A stretch of 64,000 nucleotides of DNA. It comes from Methanobrevibacter millerae. Its GTDB lineage: Archaea; Methanobacteriota; Methanobacteria; Methanobacteriales; Methanobacteriaceae. The stretch covers positions 2,092,001-2,156,000 of the forward strand of contig NZ_CP011266.1 of NCBI RefSeq assembly GCF_001477655.1, written 5' to 3'. The notes beneath the pieces are model-generated. The model saw nothing but the letters and a program-made list of their open reading frames with translations, was not told where the DNA came from and searched no databases. A program made the position numbers and the translations under genes. Shown piece by piece: positions 53,329-63,500 of the stretch. Within the stretch, counting starts at the first letter, position 1. Each line of letters opens with the position of its first letter.

Positions 53329-54336
53329 TTATTTATTTCCATACATCTTTTCATAGTATTGTTGGTATTGGCCGCTTTTGACCTGATCCATCCAATCCTG
53401 ATTATCAAGATACCATTGAATTGTTTCTTTAATTCCAGTTTCAAAGGTATATTTTGGTTCCCAACCAAGTTCATTGCGGATTTTATCAGCATCAATAGCA
53501 TAACGGCGGTCGTGACCAAGACGGTCTGCAACAAACTCAATCAATGATTCATCTTTTCCTAATGCTTCAAGAATCAATTTTACAATTTGAATATTCTGTC
53601 TTTCGTTGTGCCCACCAATATTATAAACTTCACCAAGTTTTCCTTCATGCAAAACAAGATCTATAGCCTGGCAGTGGTCATATACATGCAACCAGTCACG
53701 AATGTTTTTACCGTCACCATAAATCGGTAATTTCTTATCTTCAAGCGCATTGGAAATCATTAAAGGTATTAACTTTTCAGGGAACTGATAAGGACCATAA
53801 TTATTAGAACAGCGTGTAATATTTACAGGTAAATCAAAAGTCTCAAAGTATGCTCTTGTAATCAAGTCTCCACCAGCTTTGGAAGCAGAATAAGGACTAT
53901 TAGGTTGTAAAGGAGTAGTTTCACAAAAATAACCTGTTTCGCCTAATGTTCCGTAAACCTCATCTGTTGAAATTTGAATGTATTTTTCAACACCAAATTC
54001 TTTTGCAGCATTTAACAAAACCTGAGTACCTAAAACATTTGACTTAATGAAAATCTCAGGATCAGTGATACTTCTGTCAACATGACTTTCAGCTGCAAAA
54101 TTAATAACAAAATCAGATTTAGAAACCAAATCATCAACAAGTTCCTTATCGCGAATATCACCTTTAACAAAAGAGTAATTATCCATATCTTCAATATCTT
54201 TCAAATTCTCCAGGTTACCGCAATAAGTCAAAGCATCTAAATTAATAATATCATAATCGCAATACTTATCCAACATGTATTTGACAAAATTGCTTCCAAT
54301 AAAACCTGCTCCACCAGTAATTAAAATAGTACTCAT
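53329..54336 (-). CDS. rfbB: dTDP-glucose 4,6-dehydratase
   Basis: RfbB converts dTDP-glucose to dTDP-4-keto-6-deoxyglucose. The 335 residues start MSTILITGGAGFIGSNFVKY (NAD loop), with the catalytic YSASKAGGDLITRAY, ISTDEVYG, and RCSNNYGPYQFPEKLIP. GGTGAGATATTT before ATG 54336 fixes the start; the frame is open 19 codons further into rfbC. It is the last gene of an rfbA-rfbC-rfbB operon. Confidence 0.95.
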   Translation of the reverse strand: MSTILITGGAGFIGSNFVKYMLDKYCDYDIINLDALTYCGNLENLKDIEDMDNYSFVKGDIRDKELVDDLVSKSDFVINFAAESHVDRSITDPEIFIKSNVLGTQVLLNAAKEFGVEKYIQISTDEVYGTLGETGYFCETTPLQPNSPYSASKAGGDLITRAYFETFDLPVNITRCSNNYGPYQFPEKLIPLMISNALEDKKLPIYGDGKNIRDWLHVYDHCQAIDLVLHEGKLGEVYNIGGHNERQNIQIVKLILEALGKDESLIEFVADRLGHDRRYAIDADKIRNELGWEPKYTFETGIKETIQWYLDNQDWMDQVKSGQYQQYYEKMYGNK

Positions 54337-54349
54337 AAATATCTCACCA

Positions 54350-54907
54350 TTAGTATTTGATTTGTGATTCTGCAAATGTTGGCCATTTTTCATCCTTTTC
54401 AGAAAATATCAACTCATCAATATCATCAATAGGCCAGTCAATACCAATATCAGGATCATTCCAAATAATTCCACCCTCATCATCACCATGATAAAATTCA
54501 GTACATTTGTATGCAAACTCAGCCTCATCAGACAAAACTACAAAACCATGAGCAAAACAAGGAGGAATATACAACTGCTTCTTATTCTCATCAGACAAAA
54601 TAGCACCAAACCACTTACCATAAGTAGGAGAATCAGCTCTTAAATCAACACCAACATCAAACACTTCCCCTTTCAACACACGAACTAACTTACCCTGAGG
54701 ATACTTTAACTGCAAATGAAGACCTCTTAAAACTCCTTTTGATGAAGAAGACTGATTATCCTGAACAAAAGTCAAATCATAACCCGCATCCTTAAAATCA
54801 TTCTCATTATAAGTCTCCATAAAATAACCACGATTATCACCAAAAACCGCAGGCTCCACCAAAAACATACCTTCAATATCACACTCAGTAAATTTAAATT
54901 GACCCAT
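54350..54907 (-). CDS. rfbC: dTDP-4-dehydrorhamnose 3,5-epimerase
   Basis: RfbC epimerises dTDP-4-keto-6-deoxyglucose. The 185 residues fit the cupin fold: EPAVFGDNRGYFMETYN, VQDNQSSSSKGVLRGLHLQ with the catalytic His, and IPPCFAHGFVVLSDEAEFAYKCTEFY. AGGTGATT precedes the ATG. It lies 6 nt after rfbA and 13 nt before rfbB. Confidence 0.95.
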   Translation of the reverse strand: MGQFKFTECDIEGMFLVEPAVFGDNRGYFMETYNENDFKDAGYDLTFVQDNQSSSSKGVLRGLHLQLKYPQGKLVRVLKGEVFDVGVDLRADSPTYGKWFGAILSDENKKQLYIPPCFAHGFVVLSDEAEFAYKCTEFYHGDDEGGIIWNDPDIGIDWPIDDIDELIFSEKDEKWPTFAESQIKY

Positions 54908-54913
54908 AAATAA

Positions 54914-55780
54914 TCACCTTTCCGCTAAACCAAATAAATATTGTCCATAATCAGTTTTCTTAAGCTCTTCAGCGGTTTCAAGTAATTGTTCTTTTGAAAT
55001 ATATCCTTTAAGAAAAGCAATTTCCTCAAGACAAGCAATGTATAAACTTTGTCTTTTTTGAACCGTTTCAATAAAATTAGCAGCTTCCAAAAGACCAGCA
55101 TGAGTTCCAGTATCCAGCCAAGCCATTCCACGACCCAAAAGCTCAACTTTAAGCTTTCCACGATTCAAATACTCCTCATTAACAGAAGTGATTTCAACTT
55201 CACCCCTATCAGAAGGTTTAACATTTTTCGCAATCTCAATTACATCATTATCATAAAAATACAAACCCGGCACAATATAATTAGACTTTGGTTTTTCAGG
55301 CTTTTCCTCAACAGACAAAACATTCCAATCATCATCAAACTCAACAACACCAAAAGCTTCAGGATTATTAGTGTAATAACCAAAAATAACAGCACCCTCT
55401 TCAAGACTAGTTGCATGCTCTAAAATCTCAGAAAACCTATGGCCATGGAAAATATTATCCCCAAGAATCAAAGCAACATTATCATCACCAATAAAGTCCT
55501 CACCAACAATAAAAGCCTCAGCAAGACCATTAGGATGCTTCTGAACAGCATACTCAAAACTAATACCCAAAGAAGACCCATCACCCAACAAATCCCTATA
55601 CATAGGCAAATCACGAGGAGTGGAAATAATCAAAATCTCCTTAATTCCAGCAAGCATAAGGACAGAAACCGGGTAATAAATCATAGGCTTATCATATAAT
55701 GGCAACAACTGCTTAGAAACGGCTTTAGTAATAGGATACAAACGAGTTCCAGAACCACCAGCAAGTACAATACCTTTCAT
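54914..55780 (-). CDS. rfbA: Glucose-1-phosphate thymidylyltransferase
   Basis: RfbA makes dTDP-glucose, the first step of the dTDP-sugar route. The 288 residues start [18 protein letters not shown], with [35 protein letters not shown] and [23 protein letters not shown] sets ATG 55780; the frame is open seven codons further. First gene of the operon. No rfbD (the final reductase) is seen in the window, so the end product may be a 4-keto sugar derivative or rfbD may be elsewhere. Confidence 0.96.
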   Translation of the reverse strand: MKGIVLAGGSGTRLYPITKAVSKQLLPLYDKPMIYYPVSVLMLAGIKEILIISTPRDLPMYRDLLGDGSSLGISFEYAVQKHPNGLAEAFIVGEDFIGDDNVALILGDNIFHGHRFSEILEHATSLEEGAVIFGYYTNNPEAFGVVEFDDDWNVLSVEEKPEKPKSNYIVPGLYFYDNDVIEIAKNVKPSDRGEVEITSVNEEYLNRGKLKVELLGRGMAWLDTGTHAGLLEAANFIETVQKRQSLYIACLEEIAFLKGYISKEQLLETAEELKKTDYGQYLFGLAER

Positions 55781-56023
55781 GAAAATCCACCTCACATACA
55801 ATAAATAATTTTAACAAAAAATATTTGCTAAGTACTCTTATGAACTACATCATAAATTAATGTTTTCATAATTGTTTTTGAATTTTCAATGCAAAGATTT
55901 TTTTGAATTATATCTCCATATATGATTAACTCATATAAAACTATGAATCAAAATTTTTATCCATCTTAAGAATCCCATATATCTCACCAAAAAAATATTA
56001 ATAATCATAACTCAAACCAATAT

Positions 56024-56968
56024 TTAAAATTTTTTTATATCATTTATTTTTTTCTTTAGTTGAATATTTTCATAAATAATATGTCTAGCATCAAACTCAA
56101 ATCTGTTCTTTTGAATGTTTTCACATATCTCATGAATATTATTAATTTGGATTTTTCTAAGTTCAATATCTTCTTTAATAAACTTATTCAATTCAAAAAT
56201 TAAACCAAAAGTATTATCAAAATGAGCAGTTGGATAAAAAGCACTGAGCGTAAATGGAATTAAATTAAATTTAAACAAATTTTCTATAATTTTTAAAAAG
56301 GATATATCTGTGAAAACCCAAAGATGACCATCAAAAATATGATTATTAAAATCATTCACATAATTTGAATAATTATCTAAACAGGCTTTAACATTAGGAT
56401 TTGGATATTGATCCAACTCTTTATTCCAAAAAATTATGGGATTATTAACATTAACCGAATCAATCATACTATCCAATACCAATCGTGGAGTATTAATTTC
56501 ATCACCTCTTAAATACATATCAAATAAATCTGCAAATGATGAATTTTCTCGAAAATGATCAAATGTAAATTCTTTATTTGGAAGCAATAAACAAAGTTTG
56601 CCATTATCAGATAGTATTTTACTTATATCTATCAAATGTTGTATTGGATCTGGAACATGCTCTAAAACATGACTAGAAAATACATAATCAAATTTTTCGC
56701 CACTATCTTTAAATGTATCCTCATAAGATTCTTTAATAACATAATCAATATCAACAATACTATTAATAAATTCTTCATTAGAATTATACGATGAATATAT
56801 ACTTTTAACATCCTCAGTACTATTTATATCAGCATAATATACATTAAAATCAGATTTATGAAAAAAAGGTTTATTTAATGGACCAATTTCTAAAATTTTT
56901 CCATCATTTTTAATTTCATTTTTCATCCGATCATGTGCACGAACATCTAATGATAAATTGTTGTTCAT
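56024..56968 (-). CDS. SAM-dependent methyltransferase (class I)
   Basis: A 314-residue protein with a class I methyltransferase domain: GKILEIGPLNKPFF (SAM loop), VYYADIN, FDYVFSSHVLEHVPDPIQHLIDISKIL and GKLCLLLPNKEFTFDHFR. The rest (about residues 165-314) has no recognisable fold and ends in a helical region. The ATG overlaps the stop of the upstream AlgX-like gene by 4 nt (ATGA), so the two are translated together. It likely methylates a sugar or a glycan end. Confidence 0.82.
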   Translation of the reverse strand: MNNNLSLDVRAHDRMKNEIKNDGKILEIGPLNKPFFHKSDFNVYYADINSTEDVKSIYSSYNSNEEFINSIVDIDYVIKESYEDTFKDSGEKFDYVFSSHVLEHVPDPIQHLIDISKILSDNGKLCLLLPNKEFTFDHFRENSSFADLFDMYLRGDEINTPRLVLDSMIDSVNVNNPIIFWNKELDQYPNPNVKACLDNYSNYVNDFNNHIFDGHLWVFTDISFLKIIENLFKFNLIPFTLSAFYPTAHFDNTFGLIFELNKFIKEDIELRKIQINNIHEICENIQKNRFEFDARHIIYENIQLKKKINDIKKF

Positions 56969-58467
56969 AAACTATCACCAAAAATATTAATATTACTCCA
57001 AAAATATATTTTTTTGTTTTTTACCCAATCAGGAGTTGCTAAATTATCAATAAATCTTTCAACTCTTGCTTCTATAATAACATCAGGATTAATAAATTTT
57101 ATTAAATTTTCATCAACAGTTGCATGGTCCCAACATAAAAATATATCTCGATAATAAAATGAAAAATACCATTTTAATAAATCAAAAGTTGAATCCCTAA
57201 ATATTAATACAGATTTATCTGAGAAACTATATGGATTATACCAATGAAATGATTCTCGTTTATGATAAAATTTAAACTTATCGGGGATGGGAATGGAACT
57301 AAGAACAAGAGGTTTTAAAACTAAATTAAATTTCTCAGTAGGAATATTTTTAAGTTCCAATTGCTCTTTTTTTGAATATGACCAATTTTTATCCGAAAGT
57401 AAATCACTATCCCAAAATTCATTAATTTCTTTAACATTTGTGTCTAAAAGATTATTCCATGCCCCCATAGTTAATTTTTTATCCATATGATTTAAAAATT
57501 TAAATGAAAGAACATGACCTCCAAAATAATTAATATGAGTATCAAATTTAAAATAATGAAGATGATTTAAATAATCTTTAAAATCTATAATTTCTTTAAC
57601 AGAATCCACATTACGTTTAATTTTATCAAAATGGAATGGAAGAAAATCTTTACATACTATACTTTTATCAGGAATGCAAAAAAAGAAGTACTCAATACCA
57701 TTATCTTCAAATAATTCCTTTTTAAAATAATATTCCTCTAAAAAATGTGATTTATTAAATTTATTTTCATAAGTAAAATCAAAATGTTGTCTAATCTCAT
57801 TATTTTCATCATTGATTAAGAATAAATAATTATCTTTACCCTTTAAGCAAAGTTTAAGATTTTGAGATAAAATTTCATCTATTGAAAAATTTTTAGTTAA
57901 TACATTAGAAGAATCATATTTTAAATAAAAAATAAATGGATTAATATTAAAATTTTGTATATTAGGATTTTGACTTAAATAATAATTAGTATCAAAATTC
58001 GGATTAGGATTAAAACCTTTATGAACACCAACCTCTAAAAAATGAATAATCGGATTAACATCACTATCCAAACCATATTTTTCACAATAATACTCAGAAT
58101 CAAAAAGATTTGAATTTAATATAATTAAATAATCTTCAACATCTTGAATATTTGAAAAATTCATATTAAATATTTCCTCAATAGATAAAAATTTAGTTAA
58201 TCTATGTTCATCTAATCCATATTTAATATAATGAACAAAAGGATTAATGTTCTTCTCGTATATGTCAGGATATCTATTACAATAAAAATTAGTATCAAAA
58301 TTCGGATTAGGATTAAAACCTTTATGAACACCAACCTCTAAAAAATGAATAATCGGATTAACATCACTATCCAAACCATATTTTTCACAATAATACTCAG
58401 AATCAAAAAGATTTGATTCATTTATAATTTTATAATCCTCAGAAAAATTCATAAAAACACAACTCAT
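56965..58467 (-). CDS. AlgX/AlgJ-like SGNH-fold protein with duplicated glycan-cluster repeats
   Basis: Two parts are visible. Residues 18-200 hold two copies of a repeat (FDSEYYCEKYGLDSDVNPII..., 43 residues identical at 18-60 and 119-161), each followed by a shorter unit of the same type. Such FD-YY-NP-HYL repeats occur at the N-termini of bacterial glycosyltransferases. Residues 205-500 resemble AlgX/AlgJ-type O-acetyltransferases: LKGKDNYLFLIND, CIPDKSIVCKDFLPFH, FDTHINYFGGH (catalytic Asp/His) and IFRDSTFD (candidate nucleophile Ser 426). No signal peptide or membrane helix is present, unlike exported bacterial AlgX, so it would act in the cytosol. The start could also be ATG 58452. Confidence 0.72.
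   Translation of the reverse strand: MSCVFMNFSEDYKIINESNLFDSEYYCEKYGLDSDVNPIIHFLEVGVHKGFNPNPNFDTNFYCNRYPDIYEKNINPFVHYIKYGLDEHRLTKFLSIEEIFNMNFSNIQDVEDYLIILNSNLFDSEYYCEKYGLDSDVNPIIHFLEVGVHKGFNPNPNFDTNYYLSQNPNIQNFNINPFIFYLKYDSSNVLTKNFSIDEILSQNLKLCLKGKDNYLFLINDENNEIRQHFDFTYENKFNKSHFLEEYYFKKELFEDNGIEYFFFCIPDKSIVCKDFLPFHFDKIKRNVDSVKEIIDFKDYLNHLHYFKFDTHINYFGGHVLSFKFLNHMDKKLTMGAWNNLLDTNVKEINEFWDSDLLSDKNWSYSKKEQLELKNIPTEKFNLVLKPLVLSSIPIPDKFKFYHKRESFHWYNPYSFSDKSVLIFRDSTFDLLKWYFSFYYRDIFLCWDHATVDENLIKFINPDVIIEARVERFIDNLATPDWVKNKKIYFWSNINIFGDSL
57984..58113. repeat. 130-bp direct repeat, copy 1
   Basis: A 130-bp stretch identical to 58287-58416, offset 303 bp (101 codons), inside the AlgX-like gene. Identity at synonymous positions shows a recent duplication or gene conversion. 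Confidence 0.9.
58287..58416. repeat. 130-bp direct repeat, copy 2
   Basis: The second copy of the repeat at 57984-58113. It encodes the N-terminal 43-residue unit of the AlgX-like protein. Recombination between the copies would delete exactly 101 codons and keep the frame. Confidence 0.9.
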
Positions 58468-58473
58468 TTAATA

Positions 58474-59076
58474 TTAATCAATATATTCATCCAAATTATT
58501 TAACTTATACTCTATATTATTTACTTTTTTTTCTAAATAATCACTGTTAAAATTAAGAATGCCCTTCTTCTTACAAACTAAACAATTATCAAACCAAGGT
58601 TTCGCATTTTCATTAATTGATATATGTAAAATGTCAAAATTTACATATTCAGCAATAGCTTTCATACCATTTTCATTAAATCTATAACCATCAAATCCAG
58701 AATCCCCATGTTTTGGACCATTACTTGGAACAATAATACAACAAAATCCTCCCGGCTTTAAAATTCTATCAATTTCATCCATAATAATCCAAAAAAAAGC
58801 CAAATGCTCAAATAATTGACCAGAAATTACTACATCATATGAACTATCAGGTATTTCATCCCAATGATAAATATTATTCACAAGAATATCAACATTATCC
58901 CCCGGATTAAAATCCAATCCAACATAATTCCAATTAAGTTTATCAAATAAAAATCGATAATTATAATTATTTCCAGAATTATCTAATGATCCAACATCCA
59001 AAATATTAATATTATCAAAATCATTCAAAAACTTATTTTTAAACCAATTCATTTTATCCATAGAAGATTTATGCAT
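58474..59076 (-). CDS. SAM-dependent methyltransferase (class I), 200 residues
   Basis: A small methyltransferase: INILDVGSLDNSGNN (SAM loop), WNYVGLDFNPGDNVDI, YDVVISGQLFEHLAFFWIIMDEIDRIL and KPGGFCCIIVPSNGPKHGDSGFDGYRF. The last 25 residues form a helix with a hydrophobic heptad (LEKKVNNIEYKLNNLDEYI), perhaps for pairing with another coiled coil. It is 6 nt upstream of the AlgX-like gene and 28 nt after the coiled-coil methyltransferase, in one minus-strand run. Confidence 0.83.
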   Translation of the reverse strand: MHKSSMDKMNWFKNKFLNDFDNINILDVGSLDNSGNNYNYRFLFDKLNWNYVGLDFNPGDNVDILVNNIYHWDEIPDSSYDVVISGQLFEHLAFFWIIMDEIDRILKPGGFCCIIVPSNGPKHGDSGFDGYRFNENGMKAIAEYVNFDILHISINENAKPWFDNCLVCKKKGILNFNSDYLEKKVNNIEYKLNNLDEYID

Positions 59077-59104
59077 TTTAACACCACTATTAAAATAAAC
59101 TAAA

Positions 59105-60502
59105 TTAATTCCACAATTTACCTCTTACTTTAAATAAAAAACGTTTAATAGAAAATTTATCATTTACATTATCATTCTCTAGAGATAATTTATTAATATA
59201 TTCTTTTTGATTATTATTCTCAATCCTATATTGAGATATTGACGCTTTAAGAGAATTAATAGACTTAATTAACATATTATTTTGTTCAAGCAAGTTTAAA
59301 TAATCGTTCAATAAACTAACTTTTTCTCCATTTAATTTTTTATTTTCATTATATAAAATTACTTTAGTTTGAGTTAAAATATTATTCCTATTTAATAATT
59401 TTTCATTCTCCATAGATAACCCATCACATTTATCTAGCAAAACACACTTAGATTTAACTAAATCAACATTACGATTAGCCAACTTCTCATTTTCATCAAC
59501 TAAATCATTATATTTATTTAACAAATCATTATTAGAATTAACTAAATCAACAATACGATTAGCCAACTTCTCATTTTCATCAACTAAATCATCACGTTGA
59601 TTTAATACAATTTGCCTAGACTTAACCAAAGAAGAATTAATATTATTTAAAGTTTTATTAGTTTCCATAAGATTATTATTTTCATCAATAAATTTGATTT
59701 TTTCTTGAGTTAATTCTTTATTTAATAAAACAATAGAACTTTCTAATTCTGAAATTTTATCCATAGATAATATCATATTTCTCAAATAACTTTTTTCTAA
59801 TAGAAAAGTAATATCACTTTTTTCAATTATATTATTTATTTTAGATTTTAAACTTGATTCATTTGGATAAATAATTCCCAATCCATTAAAAGCCATAATA
59901 GTAGAAAAAGATAAATCATTTTTAGATTCATGTAAAAAATCCTCAATGGCAGTCAAAACCCCATTTTTAGCACCATTTTCATAAATTGCATTATTTAAAT
60001 TACAGTTTAATCCTCCTTTTTCTAATAATTCCGGTGTATCTGGTAACATGCCTTTTTTAGCATACTCATGCAAAAATTCTTTAGGAATTGTTTTGGGATT
60101 ATAATAAAGATCACGCCTACCATATGGCCATCCCACATCATGTAAAATAATAATTGGAAATTTTTTCCCAATGAATTTTTTTTCAATTAATTTGAGTTCA
60201 TTATATACAGTATACCAATTATGATCCCCATCAATTAATATTACATCATAATCATTAATTTCTTGAAGACAATTTAAACTTAAATCTTTAATTAATTTAA
60301 AATGGTCCCCATATTGATTTGAAAATTTATTTTCATCAAAAAGAGGGTGGGGATCAATTGTAATTAAATAAGAATTATTTTTAATACAATAACTCAAAAT
60401 TTTTTCAGTGTTGATTCCATCTTCAGAACCTATTTCAACAATATTTTTAGGTTTTAACTCTTTAAATAAAGGTAAAACAATAATTTCCCACATACGTCGC
60501 AT
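59105..60502 (-). CDS. CmcI-type methyltransferase-fold protein with long coiled coil (possible chain-length ruler)
   Basis: Residues 1-215 fit a SAM-methyltransferase or CmcI-like fold: KNIVEIGSEDGINTEKIL, YLITIDPHPLF, YDVILIDGDHNWYTVYNEL and IIILHDVGWPYGRRD. Residues 245-450 are a long coiled coil made of 28-residue units (four heptads): DLVDENEKLANRIVDLVNSN and two following variants line up at about 307, 335 and 363, with a weaker one before. The protein ends with a basic, hydrophobic tail (FSIKRFLFKVRGKLWN). Methyltransferase plus coiled coil is the plan of WbdD, which caps and measures O-antigen. ATG 60502 is preceded by GTGATATTT. Numbering counts from the GTG at 60511. Confidence 0.72.
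   Translation of the reverse strand: MRRMWEIIVLPLFKELKPKNIVEIGSEDGINTEKILSYCIKNNSYLITIDPHPLFDENKFSNQYGDHFKLIKDLSLNCLQEINDYDVILIDGDHNWYTVYNELKLIEKKFIGKKFPIIILHDVGWPYGRRDLYYNPKTIPKEFLHEYAKKGMLPDTPELLEKGGLNCNLNNAIYENGAKNGVLTAIEDFLHESKNDLSFSTIMAFNGLGIIYPNESSLKSKINNIIEKSDITFLLEKSYLRNMILSMDKISELESSIVLLNKELTQEKIKFIDENNNLMETNKTLNNINSSLVKSRQIVLNQRDDLVDENEKLANRIVDLVNSNNDLLNKYNDLVDENEKLANRNVDLVKSKCVLLDKCDGLSMENEKLLNRNNILTQTKVILYNENKKLNGEKVSLLNDYLNLLEQNNMLIKSINSLKASISQYRIENNNQKEYINKLSLENDNVNDKFSIKRFLFKVRGKLWN
59453..59596. repeat. 84-bp-periodic direct repeats coding for coiled-coil units
   Basis: ACGATTAGCCAACTTCTCAT and its continuation TTTCATCAACTAAATCAT occur at 59471 and again at 59555, an offset of 84 bp or 28 codons. 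Similarity extends about 18 nt to the left of each copy. The repeats change coiled-coil length in whole four-heptad steps when gained or lost. Confidence 0.85.
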
Positions 60503-60586
60503 AAATATCACATTTAATCCTATTAAAACTATTAATCATAGGTTTTATCAAATAGAAATTATATAAAGTAAAAAAAATCTATTTAA

Positions 60587-63500
60587 TCAATCCCCCCAAT
60601 CAAAAATATTCTTATCTGCAATGTTATAAACAAAGGCATCTGAAATATGATAAATCTTTAAACATTTAACATATCGAATATAATCAGATAAAATATTAGA
60701 TAAAGACAAATCTTCAAAAGAATTATTAACATCAAATTGGAATGAATCCAATACTTCAGATTTTAAATAAACACAGAATAAAGGTGCCCAATTTAATTCT
60801 AAGATTTTTCCATCATGATAATTTTCCATATTTATAATATTATCATAAAATATTGATGGCGTAATATCACATTTAAAATATGGATTAGCATATGGAACAT
60901 GAGATTTAATATTTTTATCACCATCAGGCAAAATTTGCTGAGAAACAATCATACCAGAATCTGAAAGTTCATAAGCATATTTTTGCATGAATTCAATAGC
61001 CCCTTCCGTTAAAACTGCGTTAACATCCAATATTAATAAATCGAAGTTAACATCATGCAACCCCTGAAGTTTAGTAAACAAAGATGATTCATCAAAATCA
61101 TCATCAACCAAAGATAAAACTTCTATACTATTATTCAATTCAAGATAATCCAAATATTCTTTTATAGAAGTATTTAAATCATTATCAATAACAACAATAT
61201 CCAACATATCATCCAAATTTAATTTAAATAACCTATTAATTGCTTCATGAATATCGATTAAAGATTTAATATTATGAAGTATAACTTTAATTTTTTTATT
61301 TAATTGATAATAAGGCTTCTTAATAATCATGTTATTATTATGAATATTATGAGCATAATTTTTAAATAATTCCATCATTTTTTCATGATTTTTAGAAGAA
61401 TAATCACTAATTCTATTTTTTGCGGCATCAAAATAATATTTTGAAAGAATAAAAGGAACAGAATATATTTTAAAATAATTAGAAATTTTTAAAACAAAAT
61501 CCCAATCAACTAAACGATTTAAAGACTCGTTAAATCCACCCAACCTATTATACACTGTTTTCTTATGAGCAAGACAATTTAAATCTATATAATTTCCATT
61601 TAACAATAACGATTTATTAAATGATCCAAATCTAACTGCAAAAGGAGAATCGCCAAGATTCCTATAAAGAAATTGTCCAGAATAAATAGCATCAGCATCA
61701 GGTAATTCTAAAAAAGCACCCATAACAGCATCAATATAATTATATTCCCACTCATTATCAGAATCCAAATATAATATATAATCTCCATTAGCTTTACTCA
61801 AACCAATATTACGAGCAGCAGAAGAGCCACCATTAATTTTACTACATATAACTTTTACACGATCATCAGAAATAGATTTTAATACATCAACAGTATCATC
61901 AGTACTTGCATCATCAACGATAATTAATTCAAGATTTTTATATGATTGATTTAAAACTGTGCTGACAGCATTAAGAACAATATCCGCACGATTATAAACA
62001 GGCATGATAATAGAAACCAATGGTTTAAACTCATTATTTTGAGATTTATTTTTTAAATAATTAGCAATATTATCCATGATTAAAAAACATCTATTTTCAT
62101 ATTCTGTAAAAGGAGCATGAATTATTGGAGAAAGATATGAATTAACTAAAAATTGACTGAAATTTAGAATTGAATCATTTTTAATTTCAGAATTTAAAAA
62201 CGGTTTATCATCAATAATTTCTTTAGATGAATTATCACCAGAAATTGAATAAAGTTCTGAAAAACAACGAGTAATATTAATAATCATATTTTTTATATTT
62301 TCATCAGGATAATGAAGTTTTCTTATAATCTCATAATATTTTTCTGACGAAAACAAATTGAAAAGCCCAGAATAAGAATACTGATTAAAATACATAGGAA
62401 TATCATATGTATGATAATATTCATTAACTAAAGAACCAAAATTATTACTATCCAAAAGAACAGGAACACACATCTCCTTAGATTGGAAAATTACATCATA
62501 AAAACCTGAAAATTTATTAATAAGCACAACAAAATCCGGATTAATATCATGAGAAATATTTGAAAAGCGATTAATATCAAATAATCCATGATAAACACCA
62601 TACTCATCCAAATTTGAATTATCTGATAAGAAATGCAAATCCAAATAATTATTTAAATCTTCTTTTTTAAGATTATCGATTAATTTGATGCCTATTTCAT
62701 CAATATCCCCAACAAATAATAATGTTAAACTAATATTATCCTTATTAAATATATCAATAAGTTTATTATTTAATTTTGGAAAATCAATATATTTTACTAC
62801 ACCATTAGAATTATTTAAAAAGGGATTATAATCCATAGATTCATTTTTATCTATTATCAGATTAGAGTTACTTAATAATTCAGAAACATTAACCTGCCAA
62901 TTACTCCAAATATTCCTAAAAATATTACTATTACACTTTTTGAAATCACAATGAATAAAACAAGAATTTCCATTAAAAGGACATATTAGATAATCATTAT
63001 TACAATTTAATACCCGATTAATATTAAGCAAGTTACTAATATCCAATAAATCAAAAGAGTTATTTTTAAAATTAATTATATGAATAATATTGATATTTAA
63101 TAAAAATAATATATTAAAATAAAAATCTCTAAATAGTTCATTTCTCAATTCATTATTTTCAATATTTAATTTTAAATCCCATTTTTGAATTAAATTAAAG
63201 TTATCCCAAAGTTTAAAACCATCACCATTAGAAGTTAAGAAATAACAATCATAATATAACAAAGAATAATAACCCATGTAATCTTTAAAAGAACAAAATT
63301 CTTCCTCAGTCAATATATATAGTATTCTATTAGACAAAGTATAATCTCTTTTATCCAAAATTGCCAAATCCAAATCACGTTTGAAATCCTCATAAACAGA
63401 AGATTTTAAAAATTTATTCAATTTTAATTCAGAACAAAAATCATTAACATGATTATCAAATAAATGATAGTTATCTTCAAAAAATACATTATCATGATAA

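Noticed and set aside
59440-59600. Regular repeats that could be taken for a CRISPR array
   Set aside because: The repeats are coding, spaced at exactly 28 codons, and the intervals are related to each other rather than unique.
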